Source: Gymnopus androsaceus JB14 | Taxonomy: Eukaryota > Basidiomycota > Agaricomycetes > Agaricales > Omphalotaceae | Direction of reading: 5' to 3' | NCBI GenBank assembly: GCA_009733575.1 | Contig: ML769931.1 | Location: 1 to 33,075, forward strand | Length of the DNA stretch: 33,075 nt | Made by a program: the position numbers and the translations under genes | Part shown: in pieces, positions 19,786 to 31,005 of the stretch | Position numbering within the stretch: position 1 is the first letter of the stretch | How the letters are laid out: each line of letters opens with the position of its first letter | The notes under the pieces: model-generated | Told to the model about the DNA's origin: nothing | Seen by the model: the letters and a program-made list of their open reading frames with translations, nothing else | The model's database searches: none

Positions 19786-20294
19786 TCGGAAATTGTGAGG
19801 GTGAACACTGAAGAAGTAATTTTCGGTGTGGCATTCATCTTATGTAGTGCTTGGTTTAAGGTTTAGTCATATAAGGGCTATGAAATCTTCCGCTGACGAT
19901 CATCGATGATCATTGTCCTAATATAGCCTAATATAGTGTCAATTGACAGACTTTCGATATTTATACTTTTGTATGGCACATGACATAGTTTTGGCGGGGC
20001 TCCACGCGAGAAAGTTGACGAAATATTCGCCGTGCCACAACTCCCTAATTGAATCAATTTTCCGTCCTTCTTATAATATAAGAGGTTGTTGTATCATCTC
20101 GCGATCGCATATCTGCCTGTAATGGAATCCTAGGACACGTTGACCTTGACTATGGCCCAGGGCCTTTTCCTCACCTAATCCCCATCCACCTGCCCAATCA
20201 TTCCCCTCCTCTCCCCACCAACCCCTGATCCCTCCTCCTCATCTTCCCCCATACAATAAACACCTTCAACCTACCTTCCCCGGCACTGCAAGGC
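19786..20294. promoter_or_regulatory. Presumed upstream region of the NLR gene
   Basis: No coding sequence. A TATA-like TTATATGAC on the minus strand lies about 90 bp before the ATG (near 19870). A long pyrimidine-rich tract (about 20155-20280) follows. The role as promoter is inferred from position only. Confidence 0.35.
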
Positions 20295-20553
20295 CATCAG
20301 CAAAACATCTATGATGCAGCCACTCCTTGTGGACAGCACTTCCAGCGCCCCAGTGCTCCAGGACCTAGATGCACTGGTTGGTGCTGGCCAGAACTTCCAG
20401 AAGCTCCCAGAGGCCTCAAAATTCCTTATTTGGAAATTAAAATATTTTTGACAGCACTGGCAAGCGCTGGTCGGCTCTGGCCAGCTCTGGGAGTGCTGGG
20501 AATTTTAAGTGTTGCTGTCGGAATCAAAATCCAAAAGACAGGTTTTGCTGATG
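20295..20553. mobile_element. 259-bp MITE, CATCAGCAAAACCTG family, copy 2
   Basis: Left end CATCAGCAAAACATCT; right end, read inward, CATCAGCAAAACCTGTC. The interior contains GTGCTGG / CCAGCAC words. No clear target duplication, so it is older or its end has been altered. Confidence 0.6.
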
Positions 20554-20727
20554 AACCACCGCTTGGTGAAACTAGCATTCACTGCACAGATACACAATAC
20601 TTAGTGGAGCATCTGCATCAATGCCCATACTAAGATGTCTCCTGAGTCCTCATCACTGGAAGGAACAGCACAACTTTAATGAAGGACTGGCAGGGATACC
20701 ATGCACTTGTATCTGAAAGGCCCTATA

Positions 20728-20845
20728 CATCAGCAAAACCTGTGAGATGCTATAGCAAGGTCCCCCTCTGTCCAGTTCTGTGCAGAGCTGCACAGTTCTG
20801 TACAGAGGGGGACCTTGCTATGGCATCTCACAGGTTTTGCTGATG
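20728..20845. mobile_element. 118-bp palindromic MITE, CATCAGCAAAACCTG family, copy 3
   Basis: Inverted repeats of more than 40 bp begin CATCAGCAAAACCTGTGAGA and run through GCAAGGTCCCCCTCTGT, so almost the whole element is one hairpin. TA flanks it (20726-20727 and 20846-20847). This copy best shows the TA target preference of the family. Confidence 0.88.
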
Positions 20846-20847
20846 TA

Positions 20848-21220
20848 AGCCAAATTGGTATTCCATGAGCCAGCTCAAAGCCAGCTTGACATGCAACTTT
20901 TGGTTTGTGCTCTAGAAATCACTGGCAGTGAGAGGCAACAGAATCATAGAGAGAACTGAAGAACTGAAGGACCTTACCAGTCATAATGACCTTCATATAG
21001 TCTCTAGAGTGTATCCACCACGAGTTCAAGGTTTGAGTTTGTAACAGAACAAAGATGAAAAATCCAATGCCTCTCATTAGGGCTGCTCAATTCTAGGTCT
21101 GAAACATGGGACCAGCGGTATGCACGGATCCGGACATTCACATAGGGAGGAGCTTACCGATGAGGATGCGGAAGCGGAGGAGGGAGTGTAGTCACCCCAA
21201 AACCAGTTTGCTTGCGGGTG
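20848..21220. other. Non-coding spacer before copia-B
   Basis: No reading frame or repeat recognised. Confidence 0.5.
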
Positions 21221-21690
21221 TGTTGGCTATGGGGATGATTGGTTCATCCAAGGGATGTTGATATTCCTCGGAACCCAACTGGTCTAATGTGTACGTGCAG
21301 GGTTTATACATACAAACATATAAAGGAAGAGGACTCCGAGGAGACTTTCTTCATGCACGAAGCACGAAGACTCCGCAAGAGCTTCTGTAATGTAATGCAA
21401 TTACTATTGTACTTTGTTGAGTAAGTACTCCGCACAGTAGGAGCAGCTTTGACTTCCGCATTTGGACATTTACTTACAAATACGTTTCCTATGTTTCACT
21501 TATGGTTTTTCCTTGCGTACATACTTTTACCGTCGATTGAGACGATCGACTTATATACCAGATACGCAGCGGTTTACCTCCCTCAGTTGTTCCACTACAT
21601 TGTGTCCCAACTGAGGCGAGTTTTCTTTTTCTTTATATTCCGGACTGTTCCTTACATAGATTTACTCTTCTAGTTGTTCGTTATCTTACA
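21221..21690 (+). mobile_element. Copia-B 5' LTR (edges estimated)
   Basis: The stretch begins TGTTGGCTAT and ends GTTATCTTACA, giving TG...CA ends and a length of 470 bp. A TATA box (21319-21326) lies about 100 bp inside. Two words, GTTGTTCCACTACATTGTGT and TTGTTCGTTATCTTACAG, each occur twice between 21585 and 21755, so the true right edge could be about 65 bp further on. The other LTR is not available for comparison. Confidence 0.45.
21319..21326 (+). promoter_or_regulatory. TATA box in the copia-B LTR
   Basis: TATAAAGG, about 520 bp upstream of the gag start codon. Confidence 0.45.
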
Positions 21691-21840
21691 GGTACAATCA
21701 CAATATAGTTGTTCCACTACATTGTGTCCCAACTGAGTTGTTCGTTATCTTACAGATTATGAGACTGGAGTCTCTACGAGCTTAAAGGACATCACACGAA
21801 GAACTACTAAAACAACTCACAAACTCTACCAAGACTCCTT

Positions 21841-23034
21841 ATGTCGTCAGGAAACTTGATCCTGAATGTACCTACGTTCCCAGAAGCCTCACAGCTATCG
21901 GGACAGGACACTTGGCGAGCATTCAAAGACCGAGTTGACTTGCAGGTACAAGTTAGGGGCCTAAAAGGCTATCTAGATGGGTCTATCCCCAAACCAACCT
22001 CAGCAACCTACGTCTATCCAGCCCAAACTCCCTCATCCGTCGACAGCCACTTCCCTTCTCCCGGGGAGTGGATCCAGCGTGAACGAATGGTAGCATTGAT
22101 CATCTACCTTAACTGTACCGACCCCGTGGGTATAGGTATTGAGAAAGATGATTCGGCGCACAAGACCTGGCAATACCTTGTCAAGAAGTATGAAGCACGC
22201 GATGAACAATGGATCCACCTAGCTGACACAGCACTCCGAGCGCAGAAGTACAATCCCAAGACAACAACGATGGAGGAGCATGAAAAGAAGATGAAGAATC
22301 TCCTTAAAACACTCCATAACCTCGGTGGGTTGTGTAACGACTACCAATTCCGCCTCATCGTCATTGCATCCATGCCCGAGTCCTGGAAGGACTACATACT
22401 CAACGTGCCCGGAATCTTCAGTACGGACGTGTTCACTTACCTCCACCATTTGTACCTCGACAAAGTCGGTCGTCATGCTGAAAGTACCGATGACTACATC
22501 AAGGACAAAGTTGCCGCATTGGTAGCCCAACACCTTGCCTCACTCGGAACGGGCACCACAGCAGCCAGCGTGAAACGAGAATGCCCAATTTGCATCAACC
22601 CTGTATGTCCAACCAAAGTCAGACACACCATTGACAGGTGTTGGGCAAAGGGAGGCGGCGCCGAAGGGAAAGCCCCCAAGTCCTGGAGGGACAAACACGG
22701 CACCAAAGCAGCAGCTAGTTCAACCTCCCCAATAGACGTTTATGTTGGATCCTCGTACTCGCCCAAGGGTTCGGAATCGGGTACGTCAAAGTCAAATCTA
22801 TCCTTCTCCAAACCCGCTGACACCTCTGGCAGAGATGATGCCGTTCTAGACAATAGAGGTGATCAGCAGGGCGGAGGAGTAGATAGATTTAGACCGTACT
22901 TAGTACCCAAACACGGTTGTACTATCTGTTCGAACAATACACGACTGTATAACCCCTTACCGAGACTGCACACAAGGACGTTTATCGACTCCGGAGCCAC
23001 AGACCATTGTTGGGTCCAACGGTCCCATTTCACA
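21841..23034 (+). CDS. Copia-B gag and start of protease
   Basis: The first Met (21841) opens a frame of about 398 codons. Residues 10-220 resemble copia gag (LSGQDTWRAFKDRVDLQVQV; WQYLVKKYEARDEQW; MPESWKDYILN). Around residues 245-280 is a cysteine/histidine cluster of the CPIC...HTIDRCWAKGG type that takes the place of the zinc knuckle. The protease active-site motif FIDSGATDHCWV lies at about residue 385. The frame then meets a TAG contributed by the hAT MITE at 23035, and resumes after it at 23769. Gag would form the particle that packages element RNA. No lesion is visible within this part. Confidence 0.88.
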
Positions 23035-23760
23035 TAGAGATGGGCACGAATAGCGAATATTCATGAGTATTCATGAATATTTAGCCATTCGTTACTCGCA
23101 AATAATGAGTCACGAGTGACGAATATATTCGTTACACGAGTACTTACTCGAGTATAAATAGCCACTTTGATGTCACAAATATTCGTGGTACTTTATTCAT
23201 GAATATTCGCGAATATTCGCCGATATCACGTGCTTGTTAGCACGAGCATGTGAGGTATTCATTACTTAAGCAAAAATTCAATATATAACTTAATTCGGCT
23301 ATGTTTGAATATGTATATAATGTTATTGACATGTAACTGTAATAAAATCTGTGTGGCTTAGTGGTTATGGGCGCCGACTCTGGATTAAGGTCAGGCCTTC
23401 CTGTGATAGCTGACCAGCAGAGTTCAATTCTCAGTACCGCCACAATTTTGTGTCATGTAATAGTACTCGGAAATGTATACAGACTGTATTTATATTATTA
23501 TTAAACACTAATATAGTACTTCAACATTATTACTTACATGTTCGAGCCTATATTTACTTTATTTGTAATGTTGTTAATTAATCACAAGTATACTCGAGTA
23601 TTTGTCCTAAAATACTCGTTATTCACGAATATCTATTCGCGAATATATGTCTGTACAAATATTCGAGTATATACTCGAGTATAAATAGTGGATTTGAGGT
23701 GACAAATATTCGTACCACGAATAACGAATATACTCGAGTATGTATTCGTGCCCACCTCTA
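23035..23760. mobile_element. 726-bp non-autonomous hAT element in copia-B protease
   Basis: Ends TAGAGATGGGCACGAATA and TAGAGGTGGGCACGAATA are inverted with one difference. The perfect 8-bp duplication ATTTCACA lies at 23027-23034 and 23761-23768. This is a standard hAT signature, but of a different family from the element at 6008. Both flanks are dense in GAATATTCG and ACTCGAGT palindromes. A block TACTCGAGTATAAATAG followed by ACAAATATTCGT occurs near both ends in direct orientation. Removal restores SHFTEYRDVEE. Confidence 0.93.
23352..23444 (+). ncRNA. tRNA-like pol III module inside the hAT MITE
   Basis: An A-box-like TGGCTTAGTGG and a B-box-like AGTTCAATTCT are 60-70 bases apart. The ends TGTGGC and GCCACA can pair as an acceptor stem, and GGTCAG/CTGACC forms a variable-arm-like stem. 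The anticodon and T stems are poorly paired, so it is not a functional tRNA by eye. It could be a degraded tRNA or the head of a tRNA-derived SINE. Confidence 0.4.
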
Positions 23761-23768
23761 ATTTCACA

Positions 23769-24296
23769 GAATACCGGGACGTGGAGGAAACGGGGAACAG
23801 CGCCATAGCAGGATCGGAAGGAAAGTTCAAAATCTTGGGCATAGGCACCGTGGAGTTCACTACGACTGTCAAAGGGAATAAGAGGTGTATACGACTCCAG
23901 AACGTGAAGCACACGCCGGAGTTCGAGCACAACCTCATATTGCTATCGACATTGGACGGGCAAAACTACAGAGGCGAATGGGGAGATGGATCTCTGACAG
24001 TGAAGACCAGAGGTGGAGATACGATGATGGTCGGGGTAGGAAAGGGAAGGATGTACGAAGTTCCCGTGCTGGAAACCATTCCCGTCGTAAATTCAGCCTG
24101 GTCGCAGGAGAAAGGAGTAGATATACTCACCTGGCACCGAAGACTCGGACACGTCGCTATACCAAGAATCCTCCGCATGGCCAACAAAGGCCTCGTCGAC
24201 GGACTGAAGATAACTTCCAAGAGGTATACGGTCTTTGCGAGTTGTGTTTATATGGCAAAGCAACTCGAAGACCGTTCGATGAGCAGCTCGCGCATG
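23769..24296 (+). pseudogene. Copia-B protease C-terminus and integrase zinc domain
   Basis: After the hAT MITE the gag-pol frame continues (EYRDVEETGNSAIAGSEGKF) through the rest of the protease to the GAG-pre-integrase motif (DILTWHRRLGHVAIPRILRM, near 24130). A frameshift near 24208 moves the frame; the second half of the HHCC zinc site (GLCELCLYGKATRRPFDEQL) is read in the next frame up to LAH, where the 6.9-kb element is inserted. Confidence 0.88.
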
Positions 24297-24729
24297 CACC
24301 TGTAACTGTTATTTTGAAGGCTTGACTCTGGGATATATCCCTACTTAGCAAATGCTTCAGTAAGGATATAACCACAGAAGAGCCAATGCCTCTGGAAATG
24401 GCACTATGGGATAAATCCATAGCACTACCATGACCAAGGGATATATCCCATGCATCAATATTGCCAGCACCCCATAGCATCGGGATGATGAGTCACCGAG
24501 GCGGAGGTTCGCGCTGACAAAGATAAGCGCAACGGAGACACCGGAAGCATGCACCGGACCGACATAGAGCCGAAGTAAAATGTCACCACATAATCAACAA
24601 AGTAAATGCTCACGTTGCACATTAACCACTTGTTCATACGAACGATGTAAATAAGTATTCTAATTCGATTATGTGACTCCTACGGCGGAGCATTATTTTA
24701 TCCATTCACTGCATAGTACAGTACATTAC

Positions 24730-25063
24730 AAGCATCAATGACGGCTACCTGATGAGCTTCCTAAACACACAAATAACCTCATCCAATGCCTCATCCAGCT
24801 TTCGGAAGGATAAACGCCTGCAAGGATCTGCAATAGCGTTTGCGGAGGATCATCGTCCTCTTCATGAGCGGCAGGCGTGGGTTCCAAAGCTGGACCGTCG
24901 CCGGAAAGGGGGATGGTATTTGGGTTGGAGGTTGGGGTTTTATAGACCGTGCGAGGGTTTTGCAACGAGGAGATGAGTGTAGTAGGTGAGAGAAGAGAAG
25001 GCTGGCAAAGTGGGCCAAGGACACTAGGACGTGGTCAAGGGGACCTGAAGTGTCTGGTAACAT
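24730..25063 (-). pseudogene. Unidentified gene fragment in the 6.9-kb element
   Basis: A Pro/Thr-rich frame (NPNTIPLSGDGPALEPTPAA, then an acidic EEDDDPPQTLLQILAG) and, after a frame change, KLDEALDEVICVFRKLIR and a stop look like the C-terminus of a small protein. I do not recognise a family. It lies on the same strand as the P5A ATPase piece and could come from a neighbour of that gene or from elsewhere. Confidence 0.3.
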
Positions 25064-25299
25064 TGAGAGTGCTTGAAGGAGAGGTGTTGGCGGAAGCTGT
25101 AACGGGTCTAGAAGAACGACATTAATCTAAAGATTGAACGATAGGAGAATGGAAACGGAACCAGCTCCTTCGGGAACGACCATTGCAATATTATAGCGTA
25201 TTTGATTTCTTCTTTCCTAACAAAGTTCTATGCCATGCTCAGGTCAATACTCGCGAAGAAACAATCACGTATGCGTACCTCGAAAACTCCTACTGCCGC

Positions 25300-27020
25300 A
25301 GTTCGTAGCTGGTTGAACCTCGACGAAATCTTCAACCGACTCTCATACACCGTCTTGATCCTCTCAACCTTCGCCCTCTCCGCAATCTTCTGCAATCCTC
25401 AGGCGTCCCATCGAGTAACGCAACACCTATATGAGCCTGCTTGAGCGCACCCACATCATTGGTACCATCGCCTGCCATAAGAGTGACGTAGCCAGCACTT
25501 TTCAGTGTTGATGTATTCTTTTTGGGCAGGTGATACACGAGCGTAGACCCAGGTGTTTTGGACGAGGTTTTTCCATCCTGGCGTGTTTTCGTATTGCTTC
25601 ATGGCGGTACCGGTGATACAAATGTCGTACTCGTCGAATAACGTCAAATCGAGTGGGGCGGAGGGGTCCACAGGGATGACTTTGCGTTCGTCCACGGTTC
25701 GCCAGGTGAGGTCTATCATGGAGGGTTATCAGTCCAGACGATACAGAAAAATACAATAAACGAATACAAACCTCGTTCGTTACAAGGATTCTCCTTGAGA
25801 TCCGAGATGAACACTTCCCGGTCTACAATCTCGACCGTCTTCACGACGTGGACGGCAGTCAATGGATTATCACCAGTGATCATGATGCACTGGAACGAAA
25901 AGGTGAGCATCGATAATTGTACTTGAAAACCCAACATGGTCTTACACGATGCGAAGAGTCCGCCAACATTTTAAGCGTATCGACAGCATCGGCCTTCAAC
26001 GGACAATGGAAAACAAGGAAACCAGCGAATGTCAGGTTGCTTTCAATAGCATCTCTAGCGAGCTTATTGATCTAAGAGAACATTAGAACGTCATCAAAAC
26101 AGGAGTGGAACAAGAACACTAACCTTTTCACTATTCATAAACTCCATTTCCTTACAAGCCAGCGCTAGAACACGGCTTCCCTCTCTAGTGTATCCCTTGT
26201 ATATCTCATCATATCGAGAAGGAACAACACCAAGCATCCCTTTAATAGTCTCCGGCGCACCCTTGACCGCAACCAAAGTCCGATTTGCATTTCCGCCAGT
26301 CCCACCTATAACCAAAGGACCTTGGAAAGTCGGAACAGTACACATTCTCTTAAGAGCAAAGCTGAACTGGAACTGACGTCTAATCGTCGAAGACATTTTG
26401 TTGTGGGCTTGCAAAGAAGAAACCACGTTGTCTGGATGTAGGAACAAAAAAAGTCAGACGAGAAGGACGACCGAATTGAAATTCAAACGCACTTTTGCCA
26501 ACACCCCAGTCCATATTTTCCAACGTCGTTTTCTCCATAGGATCACCGACGATAGTTCCGTCATCGAGTCCCACTAGCGCATGCGCGCCAGCAAGGCAGA
26601 GTGTAGTCTCGCGGGAAACTTCTCGAACATTAACAAGAGCGATAGGGTTCTTCTCACTATTTTGGGGGTCAAAACATGAATCAAGTCGAGAAGGATCCTC
26701 ATTCACCTGTAACACCCTCGAGCACCAAGTTTTCGGCAGTGATATTTCCTGTCTTGTCGAAACAGCAAACGTCGACGGGGCCAGTGAAAGGAATACGGAA
26801 GGAATACGGAAGGGCTCAGTACAGAAGATGGCTATAAAGCTTAGATGTTAGTTTGTGAACGTATCTCTGTCGCACCGTATACGTACCGTATTTACTCAAA
26901 GCCACTAAACTTGCACTGACAGCGAGAGAGAGTTCCATAGGAAGTTCCGGAGGAACAACACTAGTGATAATCAAAACACAGTCGAGTAGGAGTTTGCTCT
27001 TTTCAAGTCGCGTTCGATTC
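25300..27020 (-). pseudogene. SPF1: P5A-type ATPase (Spf1-like) fragment, both ends missing
   Basis: The P5A signature [18 protein letters not shown] (M4, about 26950) is followed by a GT-AG intron (26832-26886), then [11 protein letters not shown], the phosphorylation site region [14 protein letters not shown] (about 26755), TLCLAGAHALV...GDPMEKTTLE (26560), KGAPETIKGML (26250), IMITGDNPLTAVHVVKTVEIV (25870), [12 protein letters not shown] (25530) and [20 protein letters not shown] (25460). Similarity ends at SRFNQ (about 25300). Spf1 is an ER P-type ATPase of about 1200 residues that removes misinserted transmembrane helices. Here the N-terminal and C-terminal membrane parts are gone. The motif DKTGT has become DKTGN, RIPF is duplicated, and there are frameshifts. 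It cannot be functional. Confidence 0.9.
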
Positions 27021-29434
27021 CTAGGGGAATATTAAAAACGTTCACAAAGTCAGAAGCAGGTTTCGAGAAACATATATAACGACACAGACCGAGAATAAAC
27101 CTCTTCGGCATTATGCAGTGTATTGGGGAGAAATCCTAGTCTACATTATCGAAAGAACTGTACAAGCTAGACGGAGAAATTAGTCAAGGAATCAAATCTT
27201 TAGAGCAGACACAACTTGTTTGTGAAAACACTAGAATAGACTTTCGAGTCACCGTATGAGAAGTTGATGCAGGATGTAGGGGAATTATTCGAGAAAAAGT
27301 GGAGCTACAACCAAGGAAGTAAGTCGAAAAATTCCTCCAAATAAGATTGAACAAGACGTACGATGGGCCTGAGGAGGTTTAGGCAAGTCTTGAGCCATAG
27401 TCCGTCGCGCTGAATGAACGTTAAGAGTCAAGTTCAACCGTGAGATTGCCAAACAATCACATTCGGAAACGCGGTCCGTGGGCGCTTAACGGGCGTTCCT
27501 TTCGAGCTCGTCGTTTGAAACGACGGTCTCATGCAGTGAGATGATATCAGATATCATCCGGATGCTCCGGGATCACTTCAGTACATGTTTTTAGGCTGTA
27601 ATATCTAGAAATTATATGTAGTGAATAAAATATCGATGATAAAATTATATTTCATTCTGAATACTACTGTACATCGATTCTTAAGAATCGAGTTCGTTGT
27701 TCTGAGCAATGAACCCGATAGGAATTCGGAGGTTGAGTGTTGCAGGAGAAGCACAAGCAGCTGCGGGAAACAGGTAACGTCTGATCCTCGACGTTCTGAG
27801 TGTGTTTTCTAGATAAACAGTCCGTACTTGCAAGATGGATCCTCACTCGCAAATACGTCCGCAAATACGTCCGACAGATCTACCCCTCGAATCTAGCGTA
27901 TCGCATTCTCTTCGCATGCGCCAACATCCTCATTGTTGCTGGTCTTTCCGAGTCTGATCTGCAGCAACTAGTGGACACACTTGCAGCATGATTCTCCGAT
28001 AGGTTGGCATTAATTGTGGATAGAGCGGTTCAGCTCAACAATGTCATTGGTGACAACATAACATCCTATAACATCCTGCAAGTTTGTCCCAATATATTGC
28101 AACAGAAATCGAATCTCCGGATCGGAAAATGCGAGCATCTCCCTTTTGCCTTGAGATGAGGGACAAGATGCATAGTTCTTGTTTATTGTTGCTTCCGGTT
28201 CAATTGTTCTGTTGTTAATCCCAATGGTTTCGGTTCCAAGAATCGTTGGGTATTTCGAAGGTTTTTCAAAGCATTCTCAACGGGGGTTGTTGGTCCAGTT
28301 CATACTAACATTATGATCGAGGTGAGATTGTTGCTGTGAGTCTAAATCCGATGCTGTACTTATAGCTTCTTCTTAGGAATTTGCCTCTCGCGGACGAGGA
28401 ATCTTGTTCACCCACATTTCCATCCATGGTAAGAACGCTTCAACTCGATCTTCAATGCAATTACTTATTCGGTGGAAGAGGTGCGCTTGAGTAAGTATCG
28501 TAACCTCTGATCAATCACGATCGGAGTAGCTGAATGAGATGATAGAGTTTGAATCGAGACCGCTTTGACCGCTTTGACATTTACGTTTCATGTATCTTTG
28601 TCTCTTACGATTACATCCAGCATCCAGCCTTGGAAAGGACAACTAGGGACGAGAGGACCATAAGCGTGGCGTCCTTCATATCTGCACACTTGTAGCGTCC
28701 TTCATTTTGGATCAGCTGTAATTCCGGAGTTCCGTTGATTGCTCTGTCATCTTTCCACATGTTCAACATCATTCAACATGTTCAACATGTTCAACAACCG
28801 AAGAACAGCTCAAAAATGTCGTTCAAGGCTCTAGAGATGTGGAAGTGAGTGTCCGGACCCTTTATCCTTGTACTAAATTCTCACTTTCTAGATACGAAAT
28901 GCACCGAGAATGCCAGCAAATCCTTCTTTAGCCTTAATTCTTGATATAGGTGTGGCCAGCGCATCTCCAAACGTATAAGGCATGAGTTCTGCCTGGATTA
29001 GTATCAAGTGCGGGTGTGTACAGTGTTGTCGAGATATCGATTGTGGAATGCCACGTTTGCTGCGCCGTGTACTGTAGGCTTTTTTTCTATTTCGAAGGGC
29101 CCAACATATCTAACCAACTTGCTCCAACTTCCAGACGTCCTTGATTACCCAAAGTTTTTATGCTTTTACGACGCTTTCACTAACGGTACTTCTGGTAAGA
29201 TGTTGGCCAATGGTGACGCAAACCCAGGACCAATTCAACCGCAGTCTTTTCTATCTCATCTCAACCAACTTCTCCTTCGACGCCCACCCACCATGGTCAT
29301 TACCGAATCAACTTCCATTACCGCTGCCAACGAAAAACGTGCTTCGCAACCAATTCCACGCCCGTCTCTCCATATTCGACCGCACCAATCCTGCGCACAT
29401 TTAAATCCGGATATACACAATTCCTCCTCTTCCG
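27021..29434. other. Interior of the 6.9-kb element without a recognised gene
   Basis: Upstream of the P5A piece no earlier ATPase exons are convincing. Two short palindromes lie near 27510-27560 (CGTCGTTTGAAACGACG and GATATCAGATATC). A short plus-strand frame at 27800-27991 (ending LSESDLQQLVDTLAA) contains a tandem CAAATACGTCCG and looks like a gene tail, family unknown. From 29008 an open frame precedes the hydrolase-like gene and may hold its degraded N-terminus. Confidence 0.4.
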
Positions 29435-30866
29435 GTGTACTTCTTTCGGTTCCAGTCATTGAGTCAATGCCAGAAACATGCCTTGCCGTTTCCTCTCTCG
29501 TCGTTGGAACCCCGGACTGGAGCATACAGTCTAACATGTACGGCGTCAATTAGGAATGGAGAACAGGTTGTGGGATCGTCATTGTTGACGTATACTCCCG
29601 CAAAGCCAGCTGATATCGGAGGTGTAACAAAGATGGATATGCATTCAGGGATGTTGTTGGCGAGACCAGCGATTGGAGAAAATGGTCCTACGAGAGAATT
29701 TTTCCTATTGGTACGCGATCAGTAAACCATGTTGGAACTGGTTCTTACGATAATCGACCTAGGTTTCTATTTGAATTTTGGCGGCTACCTCGATTCAAAT
29801 CTGTTCATTGAAAGTACTGTATTTATGCATCGTATGTCTTTTGTGTTCTTCTTGTTCGACTAGATGATAACGCTCCTTGTACATAGGTCCATCCCATCTC
29901 AACGTTCGACAATACAAGCCTTCTCAATGAAGTTTTGGACGAGATGCAGAAAAATGGGCTTTGGTTGACATACGACTTGAGGCTGTGAGTTTATAGGTTA
30001 CTTCTCCCCATGCGTACGCTAACATGACCCTCATCCAACCAGCACATATATGTCCGTAACCGAGCAAGTCAACCAAATCAAGTCCCGCCCCAACCTCCTG
30101 CTCTGGTACAGCGCAGACGAACCCGACGGTACAAAATTTCCCATCTGTTGCAACCTGGTTCTTATGGTGATTGACATAGGTACCCACGATCCTCTCAACG
30201 CAACCTCCCTTGCACAGTCTCTCATCACCTCGCTCGACGGAAGCGACGGGAACGGCGGCGCAGGATACCACCCAGTGTCCCTCGTGCTCAATTGCGAAAA
30301 CTTTTTCTGGTCAGAGTATGCCAGTGACGCGGACGTGTGGGTTGTCGAGGCCATTCTCGGAATTAGCCATGGTGGACTAGGTAGGCGTCGGTTCTCTCTT
30401 GGTACCACCTTACTCAAAACTTCACTTCCTGCCTTCCTTACCCCAGGTGTTGTGAGTTGGAATGATCCAACGCCAGATGATATTGTATGTATATCCAATC
30501 CAATCCTCATTTAGTCAACCTCCTCACCCCCTTAACCCTACAGAAAACCTCCGCTTCCGGCGTCTCGCTCTTGCTTTAACATCAGGGCCCTCGAATATGT
30601 CCGCCTTCATTCTTAATCCCTCTTCGACCTTCAAACAAGTCACTACGAGCAGTGGTATTGACACTGGGTTGTGGACGTTGGACGGCAAGACGCTCTTGCT
30701 TGCTGCCATGCTTGAGGCTGCGGAGCTGGGTTTGGGCTTGAAGGGGTTCGGGAATGGCTTGACGGAGGTGTTCTGTAGTGGGGATTGTAGCATAGGAGAT
30801 GAGAGTGTTGTGCTTGGAAGTGTGGACTCAGTCAGCGAGCATGAAACTTTTGTATTAAATTATTGA
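29435..30866 (+). pseudogene. Fungal glycoside-hydrolase-like protein, decayed copy
   Basis: The translation follows a conserved basidiomycete family of predicted secreted TIM-barrel hydrolases: SRTGAYSLTC-like start, GFYLNFGGYLDSN, STFDNTSLLNEVLDEMQKNG, SVTEQVNQIKSRPNLLLWYS and ADEPDG (the ADEP acid is a catalytic candidate), GYHPVSLVLNCENFFWSEYA, GVVSWNDPTPDDI, NMSAFILNPSSTF and GLWTLDGKTLLLAA. GT-AG introns fit at 29711-29762, 29814-29886, 29985-30042, 30129-30179, 30381-30446 and 30485-30543. Defects: a 1-base loss near 29700, a missing stretch before VHPISTFDN, loss of roughly 80 codons between VWVVEA and ILGISHGGLG, and a frameshift near 30565. The enzyme activity of the family is not known to me; the assignment rests on remembered motif order. 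Confidence 0.7.
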
Positions 30867-30909
30867 AACTTTTGTATTAAATCGATGCTAAATCCCTACA
30901 TGTTATCAG

Positions 30910-31005
30910 CCCAGTGGCGTGGTGGTAAGGTCTACAGATGCAAACTAATTTAAGCGCTGGTTGCTCTCGATTGAACAGGTCTACTGTTCGATTAGTGCAA
31001 CTGGC
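30910..31005 (+). ncRNA. Second tRNA-like segment, near the right end of the 6.9-kb element
   Basis: An A-box-like TGGCGTGGTGG and a B-box-like TGTTCGATTAG are about 70 bases apart, and the ends CCAGT/ACTGG can pair. Other stems are weak. It may be a degraded tRNA or SINE head; confidence is low. Confidence 0.3.

Noticed and set aside
22219..22706. Minus-strand ORFs within copia-B gag
   Set aside because: They are antisense to a clearly recognisable gag frame.
28816..28931. Tiny two-exon gene starting MSFKALEMWK with a GT-AG intron at 28845-28891
   Set aside because: The predicted peptide is about 22 residues with no family resemblance; splice-like signals of this quality arise by chance.
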